Shown here piece after piece: positions 1 to 11,900 of a stretch of 64,000 nt of DNA. The position numbers and the translations under genes are program-made. Origin of the DNA: Bursaphelenchus xylophilus (taxonomy: Eukaryota; Nematoda; Chromadorea; Rhabditida; Aphelenchoididae); NCBI GenBank assembly GCA_904066235.2, contig CAJFCV020000002.1, positions 5,456,001 through 5,520,000 of the forward strand, written 5' to 3'. How positions within the stretch are numbered: the stretch's first letter is position 1; each line of letters starts with the position of its first letter. The notes below the pieces were generated by a model. The model was not told the DNA's origin and searched no databases. It worked only from the letters and a program-made list of their open reading frames with translations.

Positions 1-108
1 CATTTCGTTGAAGAAATCAATTTTGGAGATGGAAATTGCATATTTTTTGATGATTTTCTAAAATTGGTTGGTGTTACCTCCTGTAAAACTTGACAACTCC
101 TTGCACAA

Positions 109-1060
109 ATGAGTTCCATTGGTACTGGCTATGATTTGGCCGCCTCCACCTTTTCTCCTGATGGCCGTATCTTCCAAGTAGAGTATGCCCAGAAGGCCGT
201 AGACAACTACGGTACAGTCCTGGCTATCCGTGGAAAGGATGGCGTTGTTACTGCTGTGGACAAGGTTGTGCATTCAAAGTTGGAGATCCAGGTAGTAACT
301 TGCTTCATCGGGTTTTTATTATGTGTTTAGAACTCAAATCCGAGAGTGTCTAATGTCAACGATTATATTGGGTGCACAGCTGCGGGAGTCTATCCCGATT
401 GCAGAAGTCTTTTGGATTATGTTCAGGAAGAAGCTCTAAAATATTTGAAGGAATACAGGGAGCCAATTCCCGTCAAGAAGTTGGCCAATCTGGTATGTTT
501 GATACGGAATTTATTTTGGTCTTTTACCTTTGTACCTAAATTTGCACCCCTGGTTAATGATTTTGTTGATGAGTTTATTTTTTAGCTCGCTGAGTACGTT
601 CACATCTTCACCTTGGGTATCCATCGTCCATTTGGAGGCTCGGTCTTCCTCACCGCGTATGATGAGAAACTTGGAGGCTCTCAAATCTATCTGATTGAGC
701 CATCTGGTCTGGTATATGAGTATAAAGCTTGGGCGGTTGGTAAACATCGGCAGGCTGCCAAGACCGAGATTGAGAAGCTCAAATTGGAAGAATTGAGTGT
801 TAAGGATCTGGTTAAAGAAGCCGTGAGAATCTTGCTAACCGTTCGAGATGAGTCCAAAGACAAGAACCTAAGGATTGAAATGGGATGGGTGGGAAAACAC
901 ACCAATGGAAAGCATCAGGTACATTATTTTAGCTTCAGATGTTTATTTTGTTTGTTTTGTGTCTTAACGAAGTCGTTTTCAGGCGGTTCCCGAGGACACT
1001 GTAGTCGAGGCCGAAAGATGGGCAAAGAGCAAATTGGAGGAAGAAGATATGGAGGAATGA
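109..1060 (+). CDS. PSMA3: 20S proteasome subunit alpha type-3
   Basis: Non-catalytic alpha-ring subunit of the 20S proteasome, acting in cytosol and nucleus to gate substrate entry. Exons 109-291, 331-492, 586-918 and 983-1060 join in phase to 251 aa, close to the usual length of about 250. The N-terminus carries the alpha-subunit signature [15 protein letters not shown] (about residues 13-27). Family blocks follow: [37 protein letters not shown], and an acidic C-terminal tail ending LEEEDMEE. The closest family match by eye is C. elegans PAS-7. Introns are 39-93 nt. The start is the first ATG and matches the conserved [13 protein letters not shown] start of the family. A MITE begins 84 bp after the stop. 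Confidence 0.96.
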
Positions 1061-1144
1061 TTGTGAATAATCCTTTGTGTTTCCCTTCTGATCCCGTGTC
1101 TCTTAAATATAAACCTAATTTTATTATAATATTTTTTGGGCTAA

Positions 1145-1593
1145 CAGGGGAAGTACTCCAAGTGCGACGCTCAGATTTTCTTTAAATTTTGCACACACGT
1201 CGGGTATGGACTCGATATCAATTCCTGAAAGTTTTAGCTCGCGCTTTGCGGGCGCGGCCGAGATATCGAACGATTTTTGCCGCCGAGAGAGTACGCTAAA
1301 CGTGGAGAGCGGTCAGAGAGAAAAGCGCTTTTTGGCCATAACTTTGGCAGTTTCGTGCGGAAAAATTTGATTTTTTTTAGAAACATTATCCTTTACGGTA
1401 GAAATAGACATGAAACTTTTCGTGCCGAAATTCGGTAAAAAGTCCTAAATTTTTGCCGACTTTCGATCTAAAAATCTCGGTTGTTTCTGCAAAGCGCGAG
1501 CTAGGAGTCTCGCATATATCTTAGAAAAAATTATTCTAAACTTGCGCCAAGTTTCATCAAAATCTGAGCATCGCACTTGGAGTACTTCCCCTG
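1145..1593. mobile_element. PIF/Harbinger-like MITE, copy 1 (449 bp)
   Basis: Terminal inverted repeats start CAGGGGAAGTACTCCAAGTG and end with the matching complement. The element is flanked by a 3-bp direct repeat TAA (1142-1144 and 1594-1596). The T-A/T-A 3-bp target site is typical of the PIF/Harbinger superfamily (family knowledge). No transposase is encoded. An equally long copy in opposite orientation lies at 9282-9730. Both are rich in the motif AGCTCGCGCTTTGC near each end. It lies between the proteasome gene and ARMC9. Confidence 0.85.
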
Positions 1594-1776
1594 TAAGTTT
1601 TTTGAAAAAAAGATCGGGTGCGGGTACAGGTATGCATACTACACATAACCGGAAGACGGATCTCCGGTTGCGAAGATGAGTATTTGCGAGAGGAAGTAAA
1701 CCTGTCTTCCGGGCCACAAAATCTGGGGGATATCTCGTTCAGGCCGTCCTTTTAGAAGATTTGTGGCCCCGAAACA

Positions 1777-4700
1777 ATGAGTGATTTGACCCCTGAGGCT
1801 GCGGAGAATGCCAAGTAAGTAATCTTAGGAGAATGAAAGGCTTCGGCCAGGTTGCCCTAGTGACAAGAACTCGTACGGAAATTTCGAAAACGTGACCCGG
1901 AACAGAAAAAATACGTTGGAGGTTACTGGGGATTTGACATTTCGACTCGGCTACTGTAGCCGGGACAGCTGTTTTTCGCAAGTTTTCTGATTTTGTAATC
2001 ATCAATTATAAACCGTCTGACTTATTGGACTTCTTAAAGAATCTTTAAGAAAACAATTTTACAGAGATTCCCATAGTCCTGACGGCAATTCTGAAGACTT
2101 GGACACTAAACCCAAAGAAATTAACGTAACCTCGGTCCGAAGTTTTCTTCAGCAATCGGCGGAGAACCATCGGAATGCGAGATTGACGATCGCGGATGAA
2201 TGCGTCTCCTTCCTGGATGAGATGGAGGCCCGGGCCAAGAAGACCAGCACCTTGACCCCGTCCGCACAACTGGCCGAAGTCGCTCGCGCAGTCTACCAGG
2301 TAAAGATATGGAGTAAAATAGGTAAAGAGAGAGCTCGAAGGGTCTCAAAAAGGGCCGGACAAAGGTCGGCGGAACGAGCGCCACACATCCTGGAGACCAG
2401 CACTTGCCGACCAGGTGACCGATTCCGTAATTTCGAGGCTAAATTTCATGGCCGAGATTTTATTTTATGACTTCCTCTTGTGTCTTTTGGGGTTTCACTG
2501 GTCACATGAGGCATAACAGATTACTTTTTACACGTTTTATTTCATTGAAGTGTGTATTTTATCCAGTTACACATACCTCTTTCCAATTTCCTCGTAAGCA
2601 ATACTTGTCGGCAAGAAGTATTTCAAAATGAGTTGGGTTGATAATTAACTTCTAATCGAGTTACTTCCATTTCTTTAGTATTTTGTCCGAGCCGGATTAC
2701 ATTCGGCGGCCCGAGAACTGGTTAATGAGTGCGAAAAGAAAAGAATACAACTGAAAATACCCCCGCGTCATGTTCTCAGGGGAAACGACGTGGACGAAGT
2801 CAAGGTAAGATAAAGAACTTCTCCTGGCATCTTCTGAATCTGAGTTAAAACACGAAAAGAAACAGAACATAACACTTTTTACTATGGTCATTAGAGTTAT
2901 ATTATACATCTGATTAGTGCGTCTTTTTATTTTCTATTTTTGGATGTCTCGTTGCCAAGTATCTACATCTATTTTTTATAAAAAATCCGTGTGGTCACTT
3001 GCGTTATAAAAACCACATTCATTATCATCTGGTTGTAGAAACAATTACATCTGGCGTTCGAGCGCGGAGAGTCGTACAAATTCTTCAAAGATTGGTCCGA
3101 ACTTCATCCTCCAGGAGCCCAGATAACCGAAGAAATCCGAGTTTTGGAATTCCGACTTCACGTTTATTTTGCCACCTATCCATTGCGAAGGAATCCGCCC
3201 GATAAGAACGATTACAAAGAGCGAATCCAGGAGTTGAAAGAGTATTTGGAGCTAGGGAAAGGAACGCAACTGAGTGGAAACGCTGAGTTGGTACAATACT
3301 TTGCCTTGCCTTACGCCAACGACCCCAAACAACATCCAGTGTTCAAAGAGCTTCTACAAGTAAGGGACACAAAATTTAAGATAAAATTGCGAGGAATTGC
3401 GCAATAATTCTAATCCTATTTTTTAGAAGACTTGGGCAAAAAATCTCTACGAAGATCTGGCCAGGATTCTAAATAATTACGGTAGACTCGCCGAAATAGA
3501 AGCCGAAGAGGAGCCAAAAATCGTCACTTGGTTGGTAAGTATATTTTTTGAATCACTAGGCGAATAGCAATATCATTACTGTACTTTTTCAGAAAGCCTA
3601 CGAACGTCAAGAAGATCCTCAACCGACCAGTCGAGAAAATATTAAAGACTACCGAGCACTTCAAGACGACTTTTATAAGGTCATTGAGATCGCTAGTGAA
3701 CTCATTGATGTTTTAGACAAAACAACCTTAGGGCAAACGGTAAGAAAGTTCCAGATTAATTTGTATTGGTTTAGGTATCTGAAACCCATATAAAAGATAT
3801 CTCAACGCGACTGATCGATTACACACAAGAGGCCGAAAAACGCATGCAAAAGTGCGCCATGGCTGCCAAAAAGATTACACATACTCATCCACTGAGGAGG
3901 AACAAGTCTCTGAACACGCGGTACGTTACACTTGACATTAATGATGACAATTCCTAGATCCGATGGTCTCAAAAAGAAATTGACCGGATCGGCCGAGAAT
4001 TTGGCCAAGAAATCCGAGTCCCTTCAGAATCTGCATCCCGCAGATCCCTCTAATTCCTCTCAACCCCACAATGTATATCCTCGCATCCCAATCGCTGAAC
4101 TCCAATTCACCAGGATTGCCAATCAGTTGATCAAAAATCCGAATTCCCGTGGCAGTGCCTTACTCCTGCAAGCCCTGAGGCAACAGATAACAAGAGCTCC
4201 ATCTCTCGCTGACTCCAATGTTGTTTTATTATTATTTTCTGGTAAAGATTTTCTCAGCCTCAGGAACAGAAAAAACGTAAGTAATAATAAAGCTTTTAAA
4301 AGTGCTTGTTCAGAGTATTGTCGCCACAATTTGTTCCCAGTCAGAGTCCAGTATTGAGACCAAGGAAGAGTTGGGGAGACTTCTGAATGCGCTGGCCTCC
4401 TTCAGAAATGGCCGGAACTACCTCTTATCCATTGCTCAGGGCAAAGAGTTATTATTCCAGATGGCGCTGGCGTTGAGGACAAAGAAATTAATTGGCAATG
4501 CCGCAGATCATGCGCTAGCTTGTCTTCAGAAACTCAGTATAAGGTACGTAAAGTCTTACACGGAAAAAGTTCATTTATAATGTCATCATTTCAGGTCCGT
4601 AGTCCAAAAAGAGTTAATAATGAGTGGGATGATCGAATGGCTGGTCTCTTTTCTCGATCAACAGCCAGGAAACTTTGCTCTAGAGTTTGGTACTGCGTTA

Positions 4701-7700
4701 TTAACAAACCTTTGCCTCAATGCAGTCAGCCAATCCACTGTTTTACGCCTCAAGGATCAGCTGTTGGCCCTCATGTTGAAACTCCTCAAACATCCGAATA
4801 TTCAAGTAAGGATAATGATTTTTATCATGTATACTTCTCGTAGATTGCTTCTTATATCAATGGAACTCTATACTGCATATTTGGATTCGCTAAAATAAGA
4901 TCCACGGCCAAGGAAATGGCATTTGAACAGATCTTGACCAATAAGTTGAATAAGTGCGAAGGGAAAGATAACGAACTGCAACTTCCTATTGTCATCAAAG
5001 TTCTGAAAGGAGGTGGGTGTGCTTTCTGAGAAGCAATCTTGAAATAGAGTATGATGTATTAATGCAAATGGTTGTCATAATACTCTTAGGATTAGCTTTT
5101 TCATCAACATGATTACAATCCTCTCCAAGGATCTCGAGTCTAAGCGCGATAAATGTCATTCTAATCTGATTTCCATTGTTCTCTTGTCACGTCATTTCAA
5201 GTTCGTCGCAACCGCAGTAATCTCCATCCATAACTCATAACATTATGCGTAATGTCATTGGGGATACGTGTTCCGTGGAGCCTTCTGCCCCGTTCCGCGG
5301 GGCGAGAGCCGCTGTTTCGAAGAAGAAGAGGAGGGGCGTTCGGGAGGTGGCGAAGGCCCCGGGGTGTTCAAGGGACCGGGGCGAACGGCGCAGCAAGTGT
5401 GGCGACATGCATCATTCTTTCCATGAGACACAGCCCTAGAGGCGCACTCTCCGAAAAAACAACGGAGAATAGACGAGAAAAAAAACGCTCGGGCGTGCTT
5501 CTGCGACAAAAAGAGAGTCCGTCGAAGTTGGAGGAGACAAAAAAGTCTGCCTGCTTCTCTCGCCGAGGCTGTCTTCTCCCTGTTTTTCAGAAAATCTCCG
5601 AGATTTTTTGGGTTTCTTCCCTCAATTCGGACTTCGGGAATTGGTCAACAATTTTCATGTTTTCTCTGGTTATTATCGTCGTATTCCCTCACTGTCTTAA
5701 AAAATGGGATTCATCGGGGATGGCGGTTGTAATGAAGACTGCCTGAGGTTATTGTAATCTGCATGTTATTTTTTGGGTTTCTTTGAGGTCTCCGCCCCTT
5801 TTCCAGTCCTTTCATTGCCTCGAGGCGTTTAGGACTTATGGGTGAGGGAAAGAGTGAGTGAGGTGTGTCCCCAGATCTTTTTTGAAACATGCCGCCGGGC
5901 TTGACCGCCGGAACGCACAGCCTCAAGACCAAAGAGTGCGGCTGGGGGAGGAGGCAGCCAGGGGTTGTGTCTCCCTTCCTTCGCGACAAGGTGCAAGAGA
6001 CGTTTTTCTGCTTTTTTCCATCTCGTCCGTGTTTCAACGTTTTTTCTTTGCGGGGTCTTTACTGCGTTTTGTTTCGGCGTTTCGAATTTCAGTGCAGTCT
6101 GATGCCCTCCGGGCTCAGATCTTATTAAAGGCGGGGATGGGGTAAGGCCTTGGAGACTGTAGGTACACTAAATGATACCGGGTTTGTTGTCCCGACTCAC
6201 TTCTTTATTTACTACCACCAAAACATTGTTGTGGTAGAATTAAGTACTAACTAGTAATAATTGAGGCATAGAACTAAATTCGGATGAATGACTATTTCAG
6301 GACCTTAAGAGTGGAAACTGCGGAGATAAAACGAATCCTAATTGGAAAGTTAAGTGAATCCCGCCGGCGGTGACAGGCGGAGACGGTCACCGAGAAATTG
6401 TAGGATTACACAATATAACGGGACGAACACCGGTGCCACAAACCTCTGTTCTCCGCCACTTTTACTTTCGCTTTCTTCTCTTTGCCCTGCCACAATATTT
6501 CTCTCAAAATCCCCTATGAATACTGTAACATATTAGAGTAATTGAGTCTCGGTATTCCCGATTTCCGCCACTTGGTCAGCCGTCTCCCCTATAATGGTGC
6601 GATTCTGTTACGCAAGAAGAAAAAAATGAAAAAAATTGTGTAAATAACGAGGTGAATCTAGATCTCTTCCCGAATTACTCTCTCCTAAATATATTGCACT
6701 AGATTCTTTTCCTCTTGCTTCTCGCGCTTTGATTCCGATTTCTGTTCCCTGAGACTATAACTGTGACAGATTACAATGAATGTAAATCTCGATTTACGGA
6801 TCACAGCTTGTAATCTCGGGGCCCAGAATCTTCGGAGACTCGGATTGAAGGGAGGTTTGTAATCAGAGAATGTAAAAGCAGGTATGGTCAGAGATACAGA
6901 CACTTATTTCTAAATGTAATTACAAATGTTATGGTAATTAGGGTGTCGATTTGAAATGGAATAATAAAATAAGTCTTAATGGTTTATAGAACAAGAATCT
7001 GAGCGTCCGAAGAAAGCCTCCGAAGAGGAGGATGAAGAAGTAGATTATCTGGAAGCCGAGATCGAAAGCAGTGACTCTCTGATCCCCAATATGACCGAGA
7101 TCTTTGGAGAGAATCTCTTGCAGAAGAGATACATGGGAACCATTCACACTACAACAGCAGCCGTATCAGAGAACACGGACCTGGCAACAGTCCCGGGTAC
7201 TGTACCGCATAATAACAAGGGCGCCAAACCGCCGATAAATAAAGGCAAAAAACTGGGCAAGAAGAACGGCATCAGGGGCATTGTGACCTCCACAAATGAT
7301 CCCACATCACCCGTAAACGAAGACCGCGTCCTCACCATGATGTCACAGGCCACGTATGTTCTCGAGAATGATAAGAGGAAACCACTCTTGGTTAATTGCG
7401 GTCTTAGACATGGTAGGTTGGACAGAAAGTAGGGTCAAACGAACGTTTTCAGTTGTCAGCCAAATGAATCATACCAAAAATACCACATTCCAACAGCCAA
7501 GTAAAAGATCTAAAAGGTAACGCATAAGAAATAGGGTTATATGAGTATATAGTGTGAATCCGAATGAACCAGGAGAAAAGAAGAACCACAAAGTGAATGG
7601 AGTTAATGAGGATAAGGTAAAGAAACACAAGAGTGAAGCATCGCTGGATAATCAAGACTCCGAGAAGAACACCGAAGAAGTCTCCAAGGCCGTCTCGGCT

Positions 7701-7936
7701 TCAGTTCTCAGCAAAATTGAAGCTGCTCCGATAACTGGACCCTTACAAACTAGGATTCCTGATGATGCAAAGTAAGAGAAACATCCCAAAAACAATAAAA
7801 ACGGACCGTAATTATAATATCACTATATTTCAGTGTAAACGAATACACGGCGGCCTTCGGATCCCGTCCAAAAGTAATGCGCACTCCGGATCAACAGAAT
7901 CTGAGCAACAAGAAAACCGACGTATTCATTTATTGA
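1777..7936 (+). CDS. ARMC9: ARMC9 orthologue (LisH-like/armadillo ciliary protein)
   Basis: ARMC9 family proteins act at the ciliary base and are linked to Joubert syndrome in humans (family knowledge). Fifteen exons join in phase to 952 aa: 1777-1814, 2065-2299, 2679-2804, 3039-3359, 3427-3534, 3593-3739, 3775-3920, 3958-4276, 4314-4543, 4595-4805, 4844-5012, 6990-7412, 7453-7516, 7553-7771, 7834-7936. Recognised blocks are LEFRLHVYFATYPLRR, VQYFALPYANDPKQHPVFKE, the armadillo region IVATICSQ...LLNALASFRNGRNYLL, FALEFGTALLTNLCLNAV, the acidic stretch before NLLQKRYMGT, and the C-terminal TAAFGSRPKVMRTPDQQ motif, which mirrors the vertebrate C-terminus. Introns of 40 nt (7413-7452) and 36 nt (7517-7552) occur, with one 1977-nt intron. 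AATAAA lies 7 nt past the stop. Confidence 0.9.
5013..6989 (+). other. Large GC-richer intron of ARMC9, no supported gene
   Basis: This 1977-nt intron separates the armadillo region from the acidic C-terminal part of ARMC9. About 5250-6150 is distinctly GC-richer than the surroundings and holds overlapping open frames on both strands, but none shows a recognisable domain or splice partners. An imperfect hairpin lies around 6210-6235. It could hold an internal promoter for a short C-terminal isoform. Nothing in the sequence proves this. Confidence 0.4.
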
Positions 7937-7943
7937 CCTCTCG

Positions 7944-7949
7944 AATAAA
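7944..7949 (+). terminator. AATAAA polyadenylation signal of ARMC9
   Basis: Exact AATAAA starting 8 nt after the TGA stop at 7934-7936. Such short 3' UTRs recur in this window. The minus-strand stop of the neighbouring RING-CH gene at 8021 faces it. Confidence 0.5.
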
Positions 7950-8020
7950 CAATATTTTATATATACACGTGCTTCGTTTCCAAAGATACAGAAACTGTAT
8001 AAGTTTAAGCGTAAATAGAC

Positions 8021-9071
8021 TTAGTCAACATCCTGGATATTGGCCTCAAATACAGCAAGCGCCACCTTCTTAGCCATGGCCTTGTAATACTCGATTCGAG
8101 CCGTGCTGAAGATGAATGTCTTCCAGAATATGAAATATGCCATATGTCCGATGATTCCCTTCTTCCCTTGGATTGTGTAAATTGTATTTCGTATCAGTTT
8201 GAAGGTTGAATACATATCTAGGAAGATCTCAATCACATCCCAGCACCCCAGGTTTAGTCGGGGCCAGCCCCATTTCATCACGGGCTTCAAACTCCAGCAT
8301 TTTTTGTAAGGGAACCTGAAATCAAAATTTTTATAAAATAATGGTGAAATTTGCCAAAAAGATAAAGGAAAGTCGAAAGTTTAGAAAGTTATGACTAAAA
8401 TTAGGCCAATAAATTATATTTTTCTAATGCCCATAACCCCCCACAAAAATTAAAAACTGTAAAAAAATAGAAAGCCTTTGAACTGGAGCATCTACAGCTA
8501 CGCCAAACGACAGACCTAATTTTTTAAAATTTTTACTGTAATCTAATAAATAGGTATAACATATTTTATATCAAACATAATGTTTTTCAGTTATAGAAAG
8601 TACTAAGATTACAGAAAGTATACCGCAAGTCACGTGGGTTCTCAACAAAGCACAAATAATCTTTACGACACATTTTTTCTACCGGCAACTGTCTTTTTGA
8701 TAACACTGTATGAGGAGTTATCACAAGATAAGGGCAACTCCAAATTCTGGAGCGCAACGGGTAAATAGGCAGCGCCGAGAGAACCTAAATCGAACCCCCG
8801 AAGGAAGCCTAACTCTAAAATTCAACGAGAAACGAAGATAAAACTCAACACACCTGCATGTATTACATTGATTTTGCTGAACAAAAGGTGCCGTATCTAT
8901 CCATTTGGTCATGCAATCTTTGTGGACCCACTTGATACTCCCCGAACACTTGCATGGTGCCATCCAGATATCAATTTTCTCTTCTTCTATGCCATAACAT
9001 ATCTTACAGGTCCTCTGAGCTGCCTGATCAGATTCATCGCCCAAGGTTTCCGAATCCAGATTGTCGCCCAT
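8021..9071 (-). CDS. RING-CH (RINGv) E3 ubiquitin ligase, MARCH5-like
   Basis: Two exons, 9071-8854 and 8315-8021, join in phase to 170 aa. Residues about 23-75 form a RING-CH zinc finger: CKICYG, APCKCSGSIKWVHKDC, and NQCNTCRFPYKKC, giving the C4HC3 spacing. The KWVH block resembles MARCH5, a mitochondrial outer-membrane ligase (family knowledge). The C-terminal part holds one clear hydrophobic stretch (GHMAYFIFWKTFIFS) and a weaker one, fewer than the four helices of MARCH5, so mitochondrial location is inference. The 538-nt intron is long for this window. ELO lies upstream on the same strand with a MITE in the gap. Confidence 0.82.
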
Positions 9072-9281
9072 TAATTTAATCTTGACCGGGAATTGCTATT
9101 TACACAAAAGAACTACCGTTACTTCATTCGAAGGTGCGATCGTTCACATTCTAAAAATCTTTTTCTCTGGTTAATGCAGAATGCCACAACTTTTTATTTA
9201 TGTTTTCGCGTCGGGACCAGCCCGAATTGTTGCAATTCTTCAAAATCAAAAAACAATAGCATTATAAAACACGGGATTTTA

Positions 9282-9730
9282 CAGGGGAAGTACCCCAAGT
9301 GCGACGCTCAGATTTTGATGAAACTTGTCACAAATTTAGAATAATTTTTTCTAAGATATATGCGAGAATCCTAGCTCGCGCTTTGCAGAAACAACCGAGA
9401 TTTTTAGATCGAAAGTCGGCGAAAATTTAGGACTTTTTGCCGAATTTCGGCACGAAAAGTTTCATGCCTATTTCTACCGTAAAGGATAATGTTTCTACAA
9501 AAAATCAGATTTTTCCGCACGAAACTGCCAAAGTTATGGCCAAAAAGCGTTTTTCTCTCTGACCGCTCTCCACGTTTAGCGTGCTCTCTCGGCGGCATAA
9601 ATCGTCCGATATCTCGGCGCCGTCTGCAAAGCGCGAGCTAAAACTTTCAGGAATTGATATTTAGTCCATACCCGACGTGTGTTCAAAATTTAAAGAAAAT
9701 CTGAGCGTCGCACTTGGGGTACTTCCCTTG
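9282..9730. mobile_element. PIF/Harbinger-like MITE, copy 2 (449 bp, inverted)
   Basis: Reverse-oriented near-identical copy of the element at 1145-1593, exactly the same length (449 bp). It is flanked by the 3-bp direct repeat TTA (9279-9281 and 9731-9733). One TIR has drifted (CAAGGG instead of CAGGGG). It lies between the ELO stop (9764) and the RING-CH start (9071). Confidence 0.87.
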
Positions 9731-9763
9731 TTAGCTCAAATCCTAGAAGTAGGGTTCAATAAT

Positions 9764-10643
9764 TTATGTGTCCTTCTTCTTCAGAGCTCCCTTTGATAAA
9801 TAGCTTTTGATAAAGAAATTCATGAACAACACCGCGAATGAGAGATAAATACCGAAGCAAAATAATAAATTACTATCGGACTGATGACAGACATCGTGGT
9901 AATACCACTTGACTAGCGCTACATAACATGAAATATATACGCCGACAATCATTTGGACCGTTTGGAGAGTTGTAATCGACATTGAAATGAGTTTTGGGAA
10001 ACGAAGACCATAAGCAGTGAGACCGTAGTAAGTGTACATGACAGAATGAACTGCGTAATTCATCATGATGAACCATCGAGAAGCGGCCGTTAACATGATT
10101 GCTAAAAACAATTAAATTATTTCACATTGATTTACCTGAATGCCAACAGTACACCAAAACGATCGCATGGTGATACCAGTGCAGAAAGATGACCGGCTTC
10201 TTCTTCAAGATCAAAAATAGAGTGTCAACCAATTCGAATACTTTGGAAACGACAAATAAACAAGCCCAGAGGGCCGAGATATCAGTGGGATTTATCGCCA
10301 AACACACTGAATCCTTGAAATCTCTGGTCGAAAGCACAAAAAAGAATTCAGATGCCATCCTGATCGTGCCCATCATACTGAAAACAGCCAATCCAACATT
10401 CCAGCTGATGAGATAAGACCTTGGTTTGTAGGGTTTCTTGTTTTTCATATATCTCTGCAGGACGAAAATGCTGATAATGTAGAAGATCGTGATGTAAATA
10501 GAGTAATGCCAGCAATTGTGAAAGAATACATGAGCCGATTCCGGATTCCAGATGTATTTCTCCCAGCTAAATACATTCTTGGAGGTATAGGGAATATATA
10601 TTATAGATGACACAGGTGACTTCCAGGTCGAGTAGCCGGTCAT
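9764..10643 (-). CDS. ELO-family very-long-chain fatty acid elongase
   Basis: Condensing enzyme (3-ketoacyl-CoA synthase) of the ER fatty-acid elongation cycle. Exons 10643-10136 and 10101-9764 give 281 aa, the usual ELO length. All four family motifs are present: KVFELVDT, the catalytic histidine box HWYHH, HSVMYTYY and TTLQTVQ, with several hydrophobic helices and a basic C-terminus ending KGALKKKDT. The start at 10643 lies 7 nt after a strong acceptor (tttcag at 10651-10656), which suggests trans-splicing or an upstream non-coding exon. A longer frame from 10706 reads through that acceptor and was not used. The gene is closest to the ELO-3/5/6-type nematode enzymes, but the subtype is not determined. 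Confidence 0.92.
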
Positions 10644-11900
10644 TGGCGCTCTGAAATGGCGAGGGAAAGTCAAAAAAAAAGAATACTGGCAGATAATGGC
10701 GGACACTTTTACTTTACAGGATCGAGTTTAGGGAAAAGCCCTCAGGCGATATTATTTTTATGATTCATTTTTTATTTTATTTGCTCACCTTATGGCCGAT
10801 TTAAATGTGTTTGAATTAGTGGTGCAGGAGACAACCAACAGGCCGTAAAAAGTGAAAGGAGCAGAGAAAATTTTATATTATACATGAGGACTACTTCTAA
10901 GATCTTAAAAAAAAACAATTTCTTACATACCTTAAGGACGTAGCCTACAAAACTTGAAAGGAAATAAAACAGCAGCCCTCAATGAGTAATCAGAAACCGC
11001 CTAAGGGCATGACTCATTTTTCAGCATGATCCAAATTCTAAACTGATATATGTGATGACGTTTGTTCTCAAGATTTTTTTGAATATTAAGTATTGAACTT
11101 TGCCATTTCAGTTGGTCCTTCCAATTGCACTTGATTAAACATTCAGATGGAATTGTTTACATCGGTTTATGCGACTCTCCTTTTTTGGATTTGGAAAGTT
11201 TTTATAAATTGTTAACACTACTACTATAACATGAGAGATCAATTTCGATCATTGAAATGATAATCCGCGATCAGACGGAAAGTCGATTGATCGAAACATA
11301 ACTTTTGGTGTTTATAAAATGTTTTTATTTTTATTTTGATGACTTTTTGATTAAAATACGCCCAACTGTTACTATAATTTTATTTTACTGGCGTAATCCC
11401 CTTTGGTCACTCTCGATGCCCGTGTAATTGAAAAGGGAACTTACCTTTACTTCCTTTCCTTTCGATTCCTTTTTTGTCGCGGAAAGGGCAATCAGAGAGA
11501 GGGCAGAGATCACGCGGATCGAGGAGGGCGCCACACAAACCGCGATTTGACCGATTTTATTCTTCCACGACGCGCACTTGTAGACGAGGTTTAATATAAG
11601 GTTTTTTGACGGGAAACGAGGATTTGCGGCAAGTGTTACTATGGAGTCCCGATCTCGGTTTCCGAGACCACTTCGGTCCCTCATTTAATGCTTTTCGATG
11701 CTGTTTCAGCCGTGTTTGTCAATGTAATTTACGCAAAATGCGAGCAACGCGTCGAATTCGTGACGTATATACAAAAGAGCGATCACAAACAGACCCAAAC
11801 TGCGTCATAATTAAAGAAAAACTCGCGTATAGTACGTGCATACTCATGAATAATATATTTTGAAAATTTGCATACCAATGTAATATGAGGCCTTTAGACC
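10644..11900. other. Intergenic region between divergent ELO and SLC12A9-type genes
   Basis: AT-rich sequence of about 1.25 kb holding the 5' flanks of both genes. It contains a short palindromic stretch with repeated GATCAAT/ATTGATC-like words around 11238-11300. Open frames at 11385-11863 show no domain and look like chance frames in the promoter of the plus-strand gene. Confidence 0.4.
10651..10656 (-). promoter_or_regulatory. Probable trans-splice acceptor of the ELO gene
   Basis: On the minus strand a T-run and pyrimidine-rich tract end in TTTCAG a few bases before the chosen ATG (10643). No coding exon upstream joins to it, so spliced-leader addition is likely in a nematode. This is inference. 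Confidence 0.45.

Noticed and set aside
5252..6145. Overlapping open frames on both strands in the ARMC9 intron
   Set aside because: They arise from GC-rich composition. No domain, signal peptide or splice partner was found, and the frames overlap each other.
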